From the NCBI GenBank assembly GCA_036852015.1, contig JAANDG010000041.1:124001-188000 (forward strand): a DNA stretch of 64,000 nt, in the 5' to 3' direction. Shown one piece after another: positions 25,403 through 39,094 of this stretch (position 1 is the first letter of the stretch; each line of letters begins with the position of its first letter). Made by a program: the position numbers and the translations under genes. The notes below the pieces were generated by a model that ran no database searches, was not told the DNA's origin, and saw only the letters and a list, made by a program, of their open reading frames with translations. This DNA comes from Pelodera strongyloides. Its lineage: Eukaryota; Nematoda; Chromadorea; Rhabditida; Rhabditidae.

Positions 25403-25676
25403 AGGGCGCGTTCGGGATTGATTTTCCGAAAGGAAACTCGGCCAAATCCTCGTTCGGGATGGACATTTTGGAAACGTTCCAATGCTTGGAGAAAACAAAA
25501 AATACAGTATGAATTAGCTTGCGAAAAACGTTTCCCGCGCAAATTTTTCAAATTTTCGATGCTAATTCATACTGTATTTTTTGTTTTCTCCAAGCATTGG
25601 AACGTTTCCAAAATGTCCATCCCGAACGAGGATTTGGCCGAGTTTCCTTTCGGAAAATCAATCCCGAACGCGCCCT
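25403..25676. mobile_element. Perfect 116-base inverted repeat with 42-base loop (foldback MITE)
   Basis: The left arm (25403-25518) and right arm (25561-25676) are exact reverse complements by eye, starting AGGGCGCGTTCGGGATTG and ending in its mirror. The 42-base spacer is 25519-25560. No open frame of its own explains it; the mirrored open frames on both strands arise from the symmetry. Such perfect arms imply recent insertion or gene conversion, or selection for a hairpin RNA. The flanks do not show a clear target duplication. Confidence 0.9.
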
Positions 25677-26599
25677 AAATATTGGTTTTATTATTGTAAT
25701 GTGGTCATATAATAGATATACATATAATGGATTGCCGATTGTAAAATAATTAAATGTCCTTTTTTTTAGGCAAATACATCTAAGTGCCAGAAGGAAACTC
25801 AACATTGGTCAAAGTTGGTCAAAACTATTAGTTTTTACATTGCCCCGCTCCTTTCTACTTGGGCTGTTGCAGTGTGCCCATACTCAAAAGTTCTCGTCTT
25901 CACGAAGCGAGGGTGGACCAAAAGTGCGCATAAAAAATTCAAAGACTCCACTCCTCATGGCAACGCGATGAGCATATTAATTAATATTTCACAGTTTGTA
26001 GAGAAAAATAGTTAGGCCAAATTTGAATAATTAACAGGGAAAATCCCCCTACAACTGGTGTATTTGTGGATTGAAATGCTACATTTTTTCGATAATAATA
26101 GACTAGAGCAACTACAAAATTTCCAGACTGTATTCAAGAATTTGGCAAAACATGAAATATAACAGAGCCTAGCAGATGGTGTTGTTATGTGCGTGGAAAT
26201 ATAATATTGTCTCAAAATTCAAATCTCAGTCCCAAGCAAGCTACGCAAAAGATCAATAACTGTGTGTGTGTGTGTTTCTGGAGTTCGTTGAATGGGCAAA
26301 CCACATTTCGCTGCATTAACACTATCGATTGCCTATGGCAACGGTTATTGTTTAGTTGATCTTGCCAAAACATAACACTTTAGGTAATACATATGTGTAA
26401 GTAGTGCAAAATTAGTCTACACAATTCTCAGAGAATATTCTCACCGCAAACGGCATAATTTCCCGCTGTTGTATACCACAGTTCCTGACATAAATTGTTA
26501 CTAAATTTGAATTACGTAGAATGTGAATATTTACAAGCAAAGACAAAGAAGGCAAACAAAAATAGAATATTTGAAATGGAGAAGTTACTGGCTGTGTGT

Positions 26600-27330
26600 C
26601 CGGGTACGTACATCTACTCGGATTTGGAGGAGGTTGGCCTAAGACAGGCGCTAGAGAGTGCACTAAAGAGAGTGCCCGAGGGACAATAGGATGGACGGAG
26701 GAAATAGCGAAGCCGAGAGATGCTAGACAGAGAGAATAACGGCGCAAACGAAAAGGGTCCGAGGTAGTGGGAAATAAATGCGGACGAGAGAAGCTGGATG
26801 ACCGCAGAATTCTGGATCATTCCGCAACCAGACGAGAGAGGACAGGCACTGAATAAGCTGTGAAGAAACGTAGAGAGCAGGATAGGTCAAGAGAGTGCAT
26901 AGCCGATGCGAGGGTAGGATATGCAGAAGCTGAAGAGAGTATGGTAGACAAGAGAGGCATAGAACGGGTATCAGGCAAATGGATCCGGACGCAAGGACTT
27001 GTCGAACCAAGCTGAGAAGAAAGAGAGAGATATCGGGAGACCGAGAGAGTTCCTATAAACGAGATGCAGCGTGTGGCAGAGATCAAATGATCATGTGAGG
27101 GATGAGGTAGCAGAAGAGGTGTGGATGACAGACAGAGAATTGGAGCGAATCGTTGGAACCGCCATCGGTGGCACAGTCGGTGGGACTCTGTGCAGGACAA
27201 GACACCCAGTGACGTCACCGTCCGTCTTGGAAACCGTCCGTCGAAGAAGTTGTCGCGCAAACGAGAACCGGTACTTCGTCTTGTCTATTCTCTTGTTTGT
27301 CCAAGAATTCGAGCATTATTGGCGGGAACA
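26600..27330 (+). other. Purine-rich island of unknown nature
   Basis: For about 700 bases the plus strand is dominated by A and G (GAGAGA-type runs) with a higher GC content than its surroundings, switching abruptly back near 27,200-27,330. Peptide-like pieces appear in changing frames (for example ELERIVGTAIGGTVGG at 27139-27186 and LEEVGLRQALESALKRV just before it), suggesting a decayed coding or retroelement sequence. No intact gene can be drawn. Confidence 0.45.
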
Positions 27331-28676
27331 CGGTCTAATGTGATGAGAAGCGTTGTATTAGAAACTGAGCAAAATGGGAAGTTTTCTGCTCTGGAATGCC
27401 TCATAAGGTGCTAAGAATAGAAAGTGACTAAGTGATTAATGCGATCTGCTGACATTTTGTTATCCTATTTAGACATTAATTCCTATTTATCCACATTAAA
27501 GCTTTAACCTTTAATTGGCCGCAGTGCTATTTAGAGGTTCAATATGGGATAACATTTGTGACCTTATAGTACAGCTTATATCTGTGCATTGATCTTCTAC
27601 TGTAATCTGATGCCGTGCTGAGCCTCTACTGTTTATTCTTTACTGATCTCCTAATTGAACTGGAGTACATAAGGTTTCTAAAAACGACGCAGTTAAACTA
27701 TGAGCCTCGATAAAGAATTTGTACTCTTTTACTATTACGTATTCGCATCTACTGTAAGACTGCATAGAACAAATAGTGCAACTTATGCAAAATAGTTTTT
27801 TTGTTTGCTATTTACGACAAAGTTCAATATGTATGCGCCTAGTCGTGTTTTAAAAGCAGATCGTAATGTACGCAATGATTTTACGTGTGATTCGAAATAT
27901 GAAAACATTGCTTACCATTCAAGTTCACGTTGCGAAACTTTTATTTGATTGAAACATTGTAATTATCACGTCTCTAGTCCATAGATATACATAAGCGTAC
28001 GTGAGCTAATGAAAACGTTAAACCATGACCCTACGAAAATGAGTCCGAAAGGCTGAAGTTAATCTCTTGAGCCTGAACCTATTTGGCTACTTGACATCAC
28101 TAGTGAGAAAATATAGTAATTCAATTATTTACAGAAAGTTGTAACGCGGCGTGGTAAAGAATTCAAACGAAAATCGATTCTCGAAGAAGAGACAACGAAA
28201 TTTGTTGTGCTAAAGGTGAGCAAGATTTGTACCAGTTGACGAATATATATAAATAATCAATAAAATTAATAAAAACCAATTTGAATAAATAATCGTCGGA
28301 AAAAGGACACTCAAATGATCGCGAAAGTGCAACATAAAGACGCAACAACTAGAAATAAATTAAATAAATCATACATGCGCATATTGCTAGAGAAATTCGG
28401 CACGGAACACGATAGAATACTCTGGGAATTACTGAGAAAAAAATATATCGAAATAAAAAAATACTACTAAAAGAGACGAGGTAGGCTATTGAAGATTGAT
28501 GTACATATGGGCATGAGCGGCACTGTGTTTTCTACTGATCCTTTTTTGCACTAATATTTTTCCGTTGGATGTTCTAATTTAACGAAAATGGCTCCTATAA
28601 AGCTTGCAGTAAAATACACTTCTTTCCATTTACTTTAAGTGCACTCCCATTTGAGCGGTAAATATCGCTAACTAAG
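27331..28676. other. Intergenic region, no gene seen
   Basis: AT-rich sequence downstream of the Gln-rich gene, with no repeat or credible exon noted. Confidence 0.45.
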
Positions 28677-31600
28677 CTAGCCTCGGTACGGATTGCTATT
28701 GACGAGGAGGTCTCCATCGGCTTGAATACCCGCTGGTAGTACGACTCTCTAAACATTGAAAGAATAATATAGTTCGACAAAAGAACTGTTCGATAACTTC
28801 TCTGATAGCAACACGGTCCTTGGGACACAGAAGCATGCACTTTTTTTTTAGCGAAATACTTATGTTTTAATCGACATGAAACACCAAGCTGTCAGCAAGC
28901 ATCTAGAACCTCATTGGCGAATATATAAAGGCACACGGTTACTTTTATGTCAAGCTGGCGGCACCAAGCTGCTCGTTAAGAAACTGAAAATAAAATATAA
29001 AAATTAGGTTAAAAGCTCACTCTATTTAGTCTGTACGAGATTTGATGATCCTTCAGTGAAGCCGAGAAGCAACCTGAACCACAATTTTCTTTAATTTGTT
29101 AAACCAAACTCGACTTGAGCATATAATTTTAGAGCATTAGTCGCATGCGTGGTTTCTCTTTATTTTATTGGTTCAGGCAGAGAATATCAGCCAACATATA
29201 ATTGTCAATAATGAAGAGTCGCCGTATTTTCACGCATTCGGGTAAACTAAAAGAAAAAAAACCTATTCGCTCTGCTGGATTGAGCCGCTGATTTCGTTAA
29301 TGTTATCCCGAATTAAACAAAGTATGCAACATGCAGAGAACGACATGGATTCGTTAGTAGTACTAAATCAAAAGACGGTTTGACAGCCAAATATTTAGTT
29401 AGTGGTGCGCACGCGAGTAATCTCAAGTGATAAGTCATAAAGGAAGCGTTACACGTCTTTGTAAACGCGAATGAAAATTTATGGTTAGTTCCCGTACGAA
29501 TTAGTTGGTCGATTACCCTTATTGTTAGAGTAAATTTTACATCTATTATTGTAGAATACCGACCGGTGAGGGTGTAGTCAATTGCAGAGTTAGAGCCGTT
29601 CTGGTTGGAAACCTTCTGTGAGGTCGGACGGTTGCTGGAGCTTGTTGCAAAAACGGAAGTGCGGGAACGATCTAAAGAACACAAGTGCAAAGTTATTTAC
29701 ACAAAAGGGGGCAAAATTGCCCGAGCGGAGGTATGTCTTTCTTTGCAGAAAGACACTCGAAAGTGCATGGAAACTTTGGAAGTGCTGATTGAAAATTGAA
29801 AAACATGCAAATCAAGTAGTGTACATTCAGTGATCAAGTTTCTTTGAACGAACGATACACCATTTAAAAACTGTTTTGAAAAGGAGCTTTAGCTGAGCCT
29901 GGGTAAAAATGTATGACGGTAATTATAAAAAAAAATTGGCATATGGTTTACGATAGTCAGTTTGTTGGTGTATATTTCGAGCAGGTGCGATATGTATGCA
30001 AATTGATTGTTAGCTTGTTTTCTCCAAGATCCTTCACCGAATAGTATCCGTTTGGTGTAAATAGTTTTAAATAAGGACATTCAACTTTAAGCAAAATACA
30101 AGTTTGTTAGCTCGTAAGGACAAGATTATACTTTGAAGCGCTACATAGGCCGACTACAGCAACCGATAAAGGCGTTTCTACCTGCATCCTGTGTATGTTC
30201 TGGTTGTCCACTGATACATGAATTGTTTGATGTGGCCGCATTGCAGCTGTGCCTGTTCGCACAGTCAGTTTTGGAACATTGTTCCTTTGTGTTTGTGATG
30301 TTGCACCAGGTTTACGGGCATGCAAATGTGTGCCGATTGGTGATGATGCTACATGCCGTGCGATTGCAGCCAAAGGAGAAGCCCGAGGTGCTGGAGCTGA
30401 ATGAACCTTCTGAGACGGTATATGCTGTGGTTGGGTCTTCAACACTTCTTCTTTACTCTTCCTAGCAGTTGCAGCTGGCACTTGGGACCGGCGACGGCGG
30501 TCGATCTAAAATGCCCGGTTAACTAAAACTACGAACTAGTACATCCTATTCTGAGAGGTTTTACCTAAACAAATCTTTCAAAGCACTCACAGCAATGGCA
30601 GACATGCTGGATCTTAATTATTCATCAGCGAACTAACTCCTACCAGTAGCGTTGTAGTTTTGACAGCAAACATCAAATTCTTTGAATTGCAAAGTCAACC
30701 CGAAACCAAAGTGATAAGGCGTAGTTCAAAAAAAGTGCTTGCACCCTACATTTCTACCGAAAAAGCAAAGTTGTAAACATGCAATCCACATAACTGTCTA
30801 TGGCAAGACATGGTTAGAATCAAAGACAATTACCGACAAATGGAAATATTGTTAGTTAATTCTGTTTTGAGAATCGTTGTGAAAAATTACCTCATCTTGC
30901 TCGGCTCTTGATGCATCGGTTGGAACCTGAACAGTATTTTGTTTGCATGCATGCGGTTTATTTACAAAACATTATATTAATTTGTCCTATTAGAGAAATA
31001 CCAACTAATTTTCATTTTGTAAAGTACAATGAGAACACTGCTTAATGTGGTCTCCGGAAGTTGTGATAAAATGTATTACACTAGTTTAATATTACAAACG
31101 AAATAAAAAAAACGACTTACATATTGGCGCGAGATTCCTTGAGCTTGGGATGCACTGAAAATTATTCTAAATTACCACAGACCACAAAACATGTTGGATC
31201 CTGATGCATATTAATGATAATCCCTCGGAGTGCCCGAAAAGTTTTACATGACCACTTAGATTATGAAGCGTTGTAATCGATCAGATACTCGTAGAGCTCT
31301 CACTTACCGAGGACCGTTTTGCGCAGAGCGTTGCTTCACTTCCATGGACTAAAATAACGAAAACAACATAATTATTTGGTTTTATGCATGCCTACGCCAA
31401 TGCTCCACTTGCCGTAGTATATGCGTATTGATGTCTTACTATTTATTTATTACTCGTTGTTAACCACAGGATGAGAGCCAAGAACATTCAACACGACTCA
31501 CCGTCAGCTCTCTCCTGGGAACGCTATTGATTGTCCTTGAAATAAGGATATGTGACTTTTCAGCCTACAAATAAATGATCATTTGATACACTAATTTGAT

Positions 31601-34600
31601 ATTATATATATTTTTTCCATCATTATTTTTCAGCATTAGAAATATTTTCCAGTATTATTTTTGATGTATACGATAGTGCAGGATTAGTCAAAAACGTACT
31701 TCCGTTGGTGTGTGTCCTCTAATTTGGTAGAAAGGTTGTTGCAAACTTCCAGATTCTGCGACTTGTTGTACTCCTCCTGTAGGCTGTTGTACCCGCTGAG
31801 AACCCGGGGTTTGACGTGTTCCATGATTTTGCCCTTAAGAATATCTCATGATTAAACTATAGAACAATAAGTGTTTAATTAGTATATTTTTAACGTCATA
31901 AGCTATAGTTGGGTAACACGACCCCCAACCTATATTGGACGCAGTGGAGTACACAGTTGCTGGCTGACCACCTGACGGCTTGGCGAGCTGCGGTCCTGAA
32001 AAAGAACTGGAATTAAAGAAACATAACGAAATTAGCAGCAAATAAACATGTTGCTCTCAGTGGAGAAGAGAGTCATCGAACCTTGTGCAGTATTCTGGGG
32101 GTGTATATCTTGTTTTGCCGCAGGTGTTGTCAACTGTGGCTGTGGAGTGGATTGCTGCGGCTAAAAGTCCAACATTACAAGGGAACTATACGCATGGTTC
32201 AATTGATCCTTATGCGATGAAAATTTGATGAACACATTTGCATCGTCTTGACTTTATTAACAAATATGAAGAAGAAAGAAACGATTGCATAGTTTGTTAT
32301 TGTTTTTTTTTGTTATTACGTAACTTAAAAAAAGTTAATACATATAAAAATTAAGATGAGTTGGATCAAAAATCATGAGTAAAATTATATGATTGAAGTT
32401 ATGTGATATTTTTATTTCCCTCTACCTGATATACATAGTTGAGGAATGGGCCTCTCTGCTGCTGAGCTGCTTGTTGCTGTGTGGGTTGGAGTCTCTGCTG
32501 CAGCCCCCATTGTTGTTGTGGAAACTGAGGCTGCTGTCCGAACTGTTGCTGTTGTTGCAGCTGATTAGGGAAGAGTCCTTGCAGACCGGGTCGTTGCTGG
32601 TTATTGTAAACTGGCAGCTGTCCGGGGAACTGTTGCTGCTGTGAACCATATGGATGAGGTTGCTGTTGGAAGAATTGGTTTGTATGATACTGCTGCCAAT
32701 TCTGTTGTAGTTGTTGTTGTTGTTGTTGTTGTGCGGGTCCTTGCTGTGGCACAGCTTGCTGGTTAAGTGCATGCTGCTGCTGCTGCTGTTGTGGGAATAA
32801 TTGTTGTTGAGGAGGGTATGGGTAGAACTAAAAGAATGACAAATAAACACAAACAATTAGAAACATTCTTCTTTTCAGACACCAGAAAGAGTAATTAGAA
32901 ACCAAATTATGTTATTTAGATAATTAGATCTGTTGGTCAACTGAAGAATGTAACGTAAAATCATAGAACCTCAAAAGTCAAGAATTAAATAATGATGTTT
33001 AAATAATCAAAGCAAAATTAATGTAAAAAAATCAACATAGTGTGTCCAAACATAGAATAACCGTTTCAAGTTGCATGTATTGTTTGTCATCATAATTCCA
33101 CTATGTTAGTGGCATCCTCTAAAAATGCACAGTGAAAAAACATACTCGGCCATTATACCACTGGCCCTGAGTGGTTGCTGGATTGGGCTGATGTTGTCTT
33201 AGATTCTGGGTTTGTGCGAATGGTTGCTGAAGTAAGCTACGGATTTATAATAAGGATTGATAATAACAAATAAACCAAAAGTCTTCTCGACACATTTTTA
33301 CTACAGTAAAACATGACTTCTTACAGTAACATCGTAAATCTCTAGCAAGCTTACCGTTCTTGGAGGCGGAACGGTGCTAGCTTGCACTTTAGTACCCGCA
33401 TCCTTGTCTGTCGTGGGCGCATCTATTTCCCTCTGAAGACGATTTGAGTTGTCGGGAACGTATCTGGGATGGACCACTGCCTGAACGTCATGTATCAAAA
33501 CATATTTTGTAGCCTCAAATGATATTGCTACTATTAGCAGTTTCTAGTTATTGACTACAGCTGATCATTACTTCAATTCAGACGCACCGGGTTTACAATT
33601 TGGCGGTTCAGCTGTCGCGACGCTTGGATGATGCGTTCCCTGCAAGAAATATAGTAGACACGCGGTATGTGAGCTGCAGTTGTTTACTTTCAAACAACAG
33701 ATAAATCTATATTTTCAACGATAACAAAGGAATTATCTACCTGTTTTCAAATTGTGTCGGAGAAATGTTCCTTACACTCGAGTAGAGATCCATATTGTGG
33801 GAAGATTCAGCACCTTTTGTATTTCCATTACCAGCTACCTGAATTTTTATTTGCGAAAAAATCATCTTGATTACTTTCCGGGCTTGATCTTATTCATTAC
33901 GTAGCTGGGTAATCTGCCGAACTATAATTTGGGCTTAAAATTAACTCTGTAGTTTATAAAGAGGATGTTTAACCTGTGCAACGATTTCGTCAATTGCCTC
34001 CTTATTGAGATTACTCTTCTCAAGGGCGGCGATTAAGCGCTCGAGATCTGGAACCATTCGATCCTTTTCAACAACACGAACACGACGACGAGGCGTTGAT
34101 TCAAGCTGAAGAATTCTTATTTATTGTTTGGAAAGACTTTTCGCATTTTAAAGCCTCTCGTGAAGTAGTGAGAAAGAATATGTCGATGACATGACACATG
34201 CTCCCAATTTACATCATAGATCCAGGAAAATTGGAAAGTATTAGTATTGCAATGTTTGAAAGTTTGCAAACATTATTAACATCGTACACAACTTCATTAC
34301 TTACAAGATTCTCATCGTCATCCTTGTGCACCTTTCCGCCAATTTCCACCCTGTTTTCTCCTTCGGTAATAATTTGTTCATAATCGGGTTCAACAGGAAG
34401 CTCGATCCGAATCTGAGAAGATCGTTCCGTAGAGGTAAAATGATTGTGTGCCACATCACAAAACTCACAGACACAATACTACGGATAAAATACACAAATA
34501 CGTCAATTCATCAAACGGATGAGTTATTTTTAATTTCTTAGCATATAGCTGCGTACTAATAGGCACTCCGTCATTCGTATAACCCAAACTGATCGCTAAA

Positions 34601-36737
34601 AATTTTTACGCTTGCTTACATTCTTCGTGCGCGCTTTGTCCACTTCCTTTGAAGCGTCAGGCGTTTGGACCGGCGTCTCCGTTTCCTAAGTAAACAAGAT
34701 TGCAAAAAAAAAAACAATATTCAACTTCATAAATGATAAAATTAAATGATACATGTTCACATGAGCGGTGAACTTGTGACAACGTAACGAAAGGAAACTC
34801 ACCAGATCTTCTTCATCTGGGAATAGTGTTACATGAGCAGAGGGATTGGGCGTTGTTGCCTTAAAATATAGGATAACTTACAGTTCCGAGCAGAAGAAGA
34901 TAAGGAAAGAATTTCACATTCCAATATAGTTTATAAATTCGTGCCTCAATCGGTCTAATGCTGTTTTCGATTCGAGGTGACGGAGTCTCTGGCAGCGTGA
35001 CTTTAACATCCGGAGACCTTCCAGAAGAAGAAGACGCAGAAGAACCACCGGTTTCCGTTATCTGAAGATCATAATCATCACAATGAGTAGACATAGTCAA
35101 TGAGATCCGTATCCATATTTGTTCTTCGTTTAATGTTTTCCTCTATTTCTTCTGCTGGTCTTTTATTCGATGAATTTAGCCGTTACCAATGCGTAAAAGG
35201 TACACTGCAATATGTCTGAAAAGTGTTGCGTTTAATAAACATTATTCTTATTTCTTCTCTAATTAATCAAACTGCTATGAATTAACTTAACTAACCGAAT
35301 TAGTCTCATCGTAGTCATGTGTGCTGGGAGCTGTGAATTCGGTTCCGAACTCTGGCCCTATCTGTGACTGTCCCTGGCCCATTCCCGTCAATCCTCCTAA
35401 TCCACCAAGTCCTCCAAGACCGCCTAGACCACCCATCCCAGGGAAACCTTGGGAAAGTCCTGCAAAGGAATAAGTTATATACATCTAGCTCTTCAGTTAC
35501 ATCCAAGTTTAATCAAGTTGGTGAGCTTCGAGCAAAGAATTTTTGATCAGAAAATAACGATGCAAGGGAGGTCATGCGCAATCATGCAGCTGAACATTGG
35601 TGAACGAAAACTAAACTCAAAATAAGGATCAGTATGTAGGCGATCGTAAGTAAGGTAAACCGGTCAACATGCTTGTTGCAAAACTACGCTCTTCGTTGTA
35701 CTGTGTTTAAGACAGCAAAACAAGATAATAAGAAAGCAAACTATGAAAATGTATGTAGTTGCATGCATCATCTCACCACGTCCAGACATACTTTCTTGAT
35801 TCTGAAATGCTTTTATTTAAACAGAGGATTTGGTCACGCCCGTAAAGCAAAACGTTTTGAAGCCTAGGTTTTCTTCTAACAAAAGGAAACATTGGATAAC
35901 ATGTAATGTTTATAAGATAATAATTATGAATATACTATATAATACAAATGTAATTTACACACACAAAGCGTGAATCGCGAAAAATTAATTCACAGAGAAT
36001 CATGAAACAATATTCCCACCTTGGCTGTCATTTCCAGTGCAGCTGGGAACCATTGCCCTTCACTAGCCTTGTTGAGTACCCCGACGCCAGTTCCGGTTAG
36101 TTGTAATGCACCCTGCGCAAGTTGATATACTAAAGTACAAACATTAGTTAACGGCCATGTGAGGGTGGCTCATTTCAAGATACCGACTTAGCAATTTACA
36201 TAACAACCTATTATAACATGCTTGGGAAAGAAATAACGAAAGACAGTCATTGATGTTGCCTGTAGCTGAACTATACTTGTTAGCTGAACTACTTGTAAGG
36301 AGAAAATCGCGCACAGCAGGCAGGCGAAGTATCTAGGCAAATCGATTAATGCTTACATTGCCCAATTTGTCCGAGTGCACTTGCTGCTTGAGCAGCAGGA
36401 CCCGCAGCGGATGCTGCCCCGGCTATTCCCGAAAGTGCTGGCGCTCCTCCAGACAGTGCCCCGGTAAGTGCTGGCCCTAAACGCAGTTCCAGTTCGCAGA
36501 GGTAATAATATATTAAATGATCGTGACTAAGGTAAATGAATATCTTTTAGATTCCAACATTTCACAAGCAAAAACAGAAAACATGTTTGAATGTTAGCAG
36601 CTTTTTTAATATCAAAGCTAATTTTTTTAAATAAAAAAAGGTAAAGAACCTAGAAAAGAAGACGCCAAAGAAGCGATTTCGGCAAACTGTCCTCCTGCGG
36701 GATCGAACAGGCATAACAACAGTAAAAGGGGCAACAT
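28677..36737 (-). CDS. Secreted Gln-rich, low-complexity protein with 25 exons
   Basis: Twenty-five exons join in consistent phase: 36650-36737, 36357-36476, 36020-36129, 35777-35801, 35296-35459, 34882-35061, 34803-34859, 34620-34685, 34305-34412, 33974-34105, 33741-33838, 33588-33639, 33355-33480, 33146-33226, 32426-32827, 32082-32160, 31930-31995, 31700-31833, 31502-31564, 31308-31348, 31121-31154, 30891-30926, 30182-30505, 29564-29671 and 28677-28748. The product is about 921 residues. Residues 1-16 look like a signal peptide (MLPLLLLLCLFDP). An Ala/Gly-rich part follows, then a GGL repeat near 122-136, acidic and Ser-rich exons, a charged segment (LERLIAALEKSNLNKEAIDE), and one 134-residue exon (about 470-603) that is over 40% Gln with Pro, Phe and Tyr. 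Later exons stay Gln/Pro-rich. The composition recalls nematode prion-like or cuticle/eggshell-type matrix proteins, but no family was recognised. Exon 6 may end earlier (34918), and exon 23 may read through to a stop at 30107. Confidence 0.72.
32426..32827 (-). repeat. CAA/CAG trinucleotide-rich coding tract
   Basis: This exon of the Gln-rich gene contains several pure Gln runs of five to seven codons, mixed CAA and CAG. Runs of this kind expand and contract readily, so allele length may vary. Confidence 0.75.
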
Positions 36738-37311
36738 TTCTTCCCGAGCCCCTTAATTACAAGTTATAAAAAAGGGATAAGCATGATCAACTAACATAAT
36801 ACAATTGCATATCACGTAGATATAAGAAAATGCAATGAAGTTTATGTAAAGGACAGCTAGGTTTCAGAAAAATGCGAAAAATAAATAAGAAGAAATTTAT
36901 TTTACAGTCAGGACAAATTTCTAACATGATTGACACTATGTGTGTGCCAGTCTATATCGAATGCCTGTACAGGAAACTGCCATTTAGTGAGAACGAAAGA
37001 CTAGCTTTGGCAGCCTTGAGCGAGGCGCTTTTTACCCAATTCTAACGAAGGCAAACTCTCGCCACTCCAGACATATACACGTAACAACACATTACAATTA
37101 CACGTGGAGCGACTTTGCCTTAAAGCTAAATACCACCCGGTTTGAGTTCTTTTTCGTCAAAAATAGTTCAAAGACTTTTATTAATGAAAAACAACACAAT
37201 AAAACAAACAAATAAGTAGAAAATAGAGAAAAAAGCTACTCAAAAAATTAATTTTTAGGTTTTTGTATGGGAAAAGTTGGAGCTCTTAGCATACCTCTGC
37301 GCAAAACGAAA

Positions 37312-37382
37312 CAAACATTGCGCAGTGGTAGCGTTCTTGGTTTTGGCGCGGGTAGCCCTGGTTCAATTCCGGGTACCTACAA
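37312..37382 (+). repeat. tRNA-like Pol III relic
   Basis: An A-box-like TTGCGCAGTGG (37318-37328) and a B box GGTTCAATTCC (37360-37370) have tRNA-like spacing, and CCTGG/CCGGG can form the T stem. The anticodon stem does not pair cleanly, so this is probably a decayed tRNA or a SINE head rather than a working gene. Confidence 0.55.
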
Positions 37383-39094
37383 ACTACTCGCAGAGAAAAA
37401 CCGGCGGTATTTCCATTTTTAATGTGTGCGGATTTCTCATGCTAAGTTTATTAAATACAGCAGCAAAAAAGGACGCACATTGGATAAAAACAACTGATGG
37501 TTTGTGCATGCGCTCAAGTTAGCAAAGAGTTGGAATAGTTTCATGGAAATCTTCAAAATAAAATAAAGCAAGATCTAGAAGAAAAACTGCACCGAAGTCT
37601 GTCAAAGATAGGATAAATGTTAAACAACAGTTTTCAAACATAATCTTACAACACATGAGAGTTTGATTTTCCTATTGGTAGAGCTAGCAGGGGGATATAT
37701 ATCCAGAGATTAAGCCTTGAGAGAGGTCGACTGGCGTTTCGGGGACTTGCTATTCAACGGCTAAAATGGAGGGGTGGTTCGCCTACCACCCGCTGCTTAA
37801 CTTGACATTTTATCCTTTGAACGGATTTGAGTACATTAACACCAAAGAGGAATTGTAGATCTGATGATTATATTCATCAACATGAACATCAATGAATGCA
37901 TGTTTGCCAATTGTTGACAGCCAATGCAGTACACTGTGTTCAATGTGAAACAAAATGTTTGTCTGAAAAGGGGCAATGAACACACATCCAACATATCAAT
38001 GCAAGGAAATAGAATATCCCATATAAATCGTTTTTTTGGTGTACGCTTATGTGCGCGTGCCGTGTGCAGGCCTGCGATCTACCATTTGAGTCGTCATTCG
38101 CAAAACAACATCTCGTAACCGGCATTTTGCCACTAAAAGTGAAAGTCTGTGCATGCCGATCTAACAAGTGGGGAGAGACTGTATAAGCTGGAAACACAGA
38201 CTATTGCCAAGAAACTCAGGTTCTCGCAAAGAAACTTAAAACAAACTACACATATCATCTTCTATGTACATGATCCAATACTAACACATTTTGAGGATAA
38301 AGAAAATCGTGGTGTTATAGCTGTTTGAAATGTTACTCGAACAAGTCTAACCAGTGTAAATAAGCGTGTAGCAATTCGAATCGTCACTGCAGGATTTTAG
38401 GCGCGGTTCAAAACCGCTTTATAACTTGTACTTTGTTAATCCTATCAAACGTATGACCTCTACCCATCCGCTACCTATTTGTGAAAGATACGGATTCTGC
38501 ATGGATAGGTTACATAGATAATTTACATATGGATATGTTAACAGTTCCTCATCTGAGCACACTACGCTAAAACAAAATATTAGGCTTTGGTGAAGGCAAG
38601 CAATCACGAGAGAAAAACATGAGACTGTATTTCTTGTAGTGGTAAGTTGAGGTGTAGTAAACTGATGAATATACTGATAAACAAGCAAAGAGATTCCAGG
38701 AAAAGTGTGCCTTTGTTATTGGCATTCTTTCTATCGGTGCTTGTGGTGGCAGTAGTGGCACTATGGAAAACCAGTAGTCTCTTTCCCACTATTCAATCCA
38801 GTGCATCCACAAAGACTTACAGGTTTACTGTCTCACCTCGTACATCCTATCTTGATATACGCAATGGAAACCGTTTGGGTGCTTCAGATGGATGATAACA
38901 ATTGATTTGACTCAATGAGCATCAGTGACACAGATTTGCACACAATGGCGCTCGATAACACAGGCTTTATTTCAGTTTTGCAAATAACTTCAATCAGTTT
39001 TTTGTTTGTGATTTTGTCCTAGGCTTACAGCATTTTTAAATTTAGGTAAAACACACACCTCACACGTAACAATCGAATTGACAAGTGCCAACTA

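Noticed and set aside
25418..25805. Matching open frames on both strands at the inverted repeat
   Set aside because: They mirror each other because the DNA is palindromic; neither has coding character.
26817..27260. 147-residue minus-strand open frame in the purine-rich island
   Set aside because: It is Ser/Leu/Arg-rich because the strand is pyrimidine-rich, with no start context, splice site or domain. Composition explains its length.
30585..30615. Short extra exon of the Gln-rich gene (acceptor plus GTGAGT donor)
   Set aside because: Its length breaks the frame into the next exon; direct joining of 30891-30926 to 30182-30505 keeps phase.
32393..32856. Leu-rich plus-strand and Asn/Ser-rich minus-strand frames over the Gln-rich exon
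   Set aside because: They are out-of-frame readings of the CAA/CAG tract; only the Gln frame joins neighbouring exons in phase.
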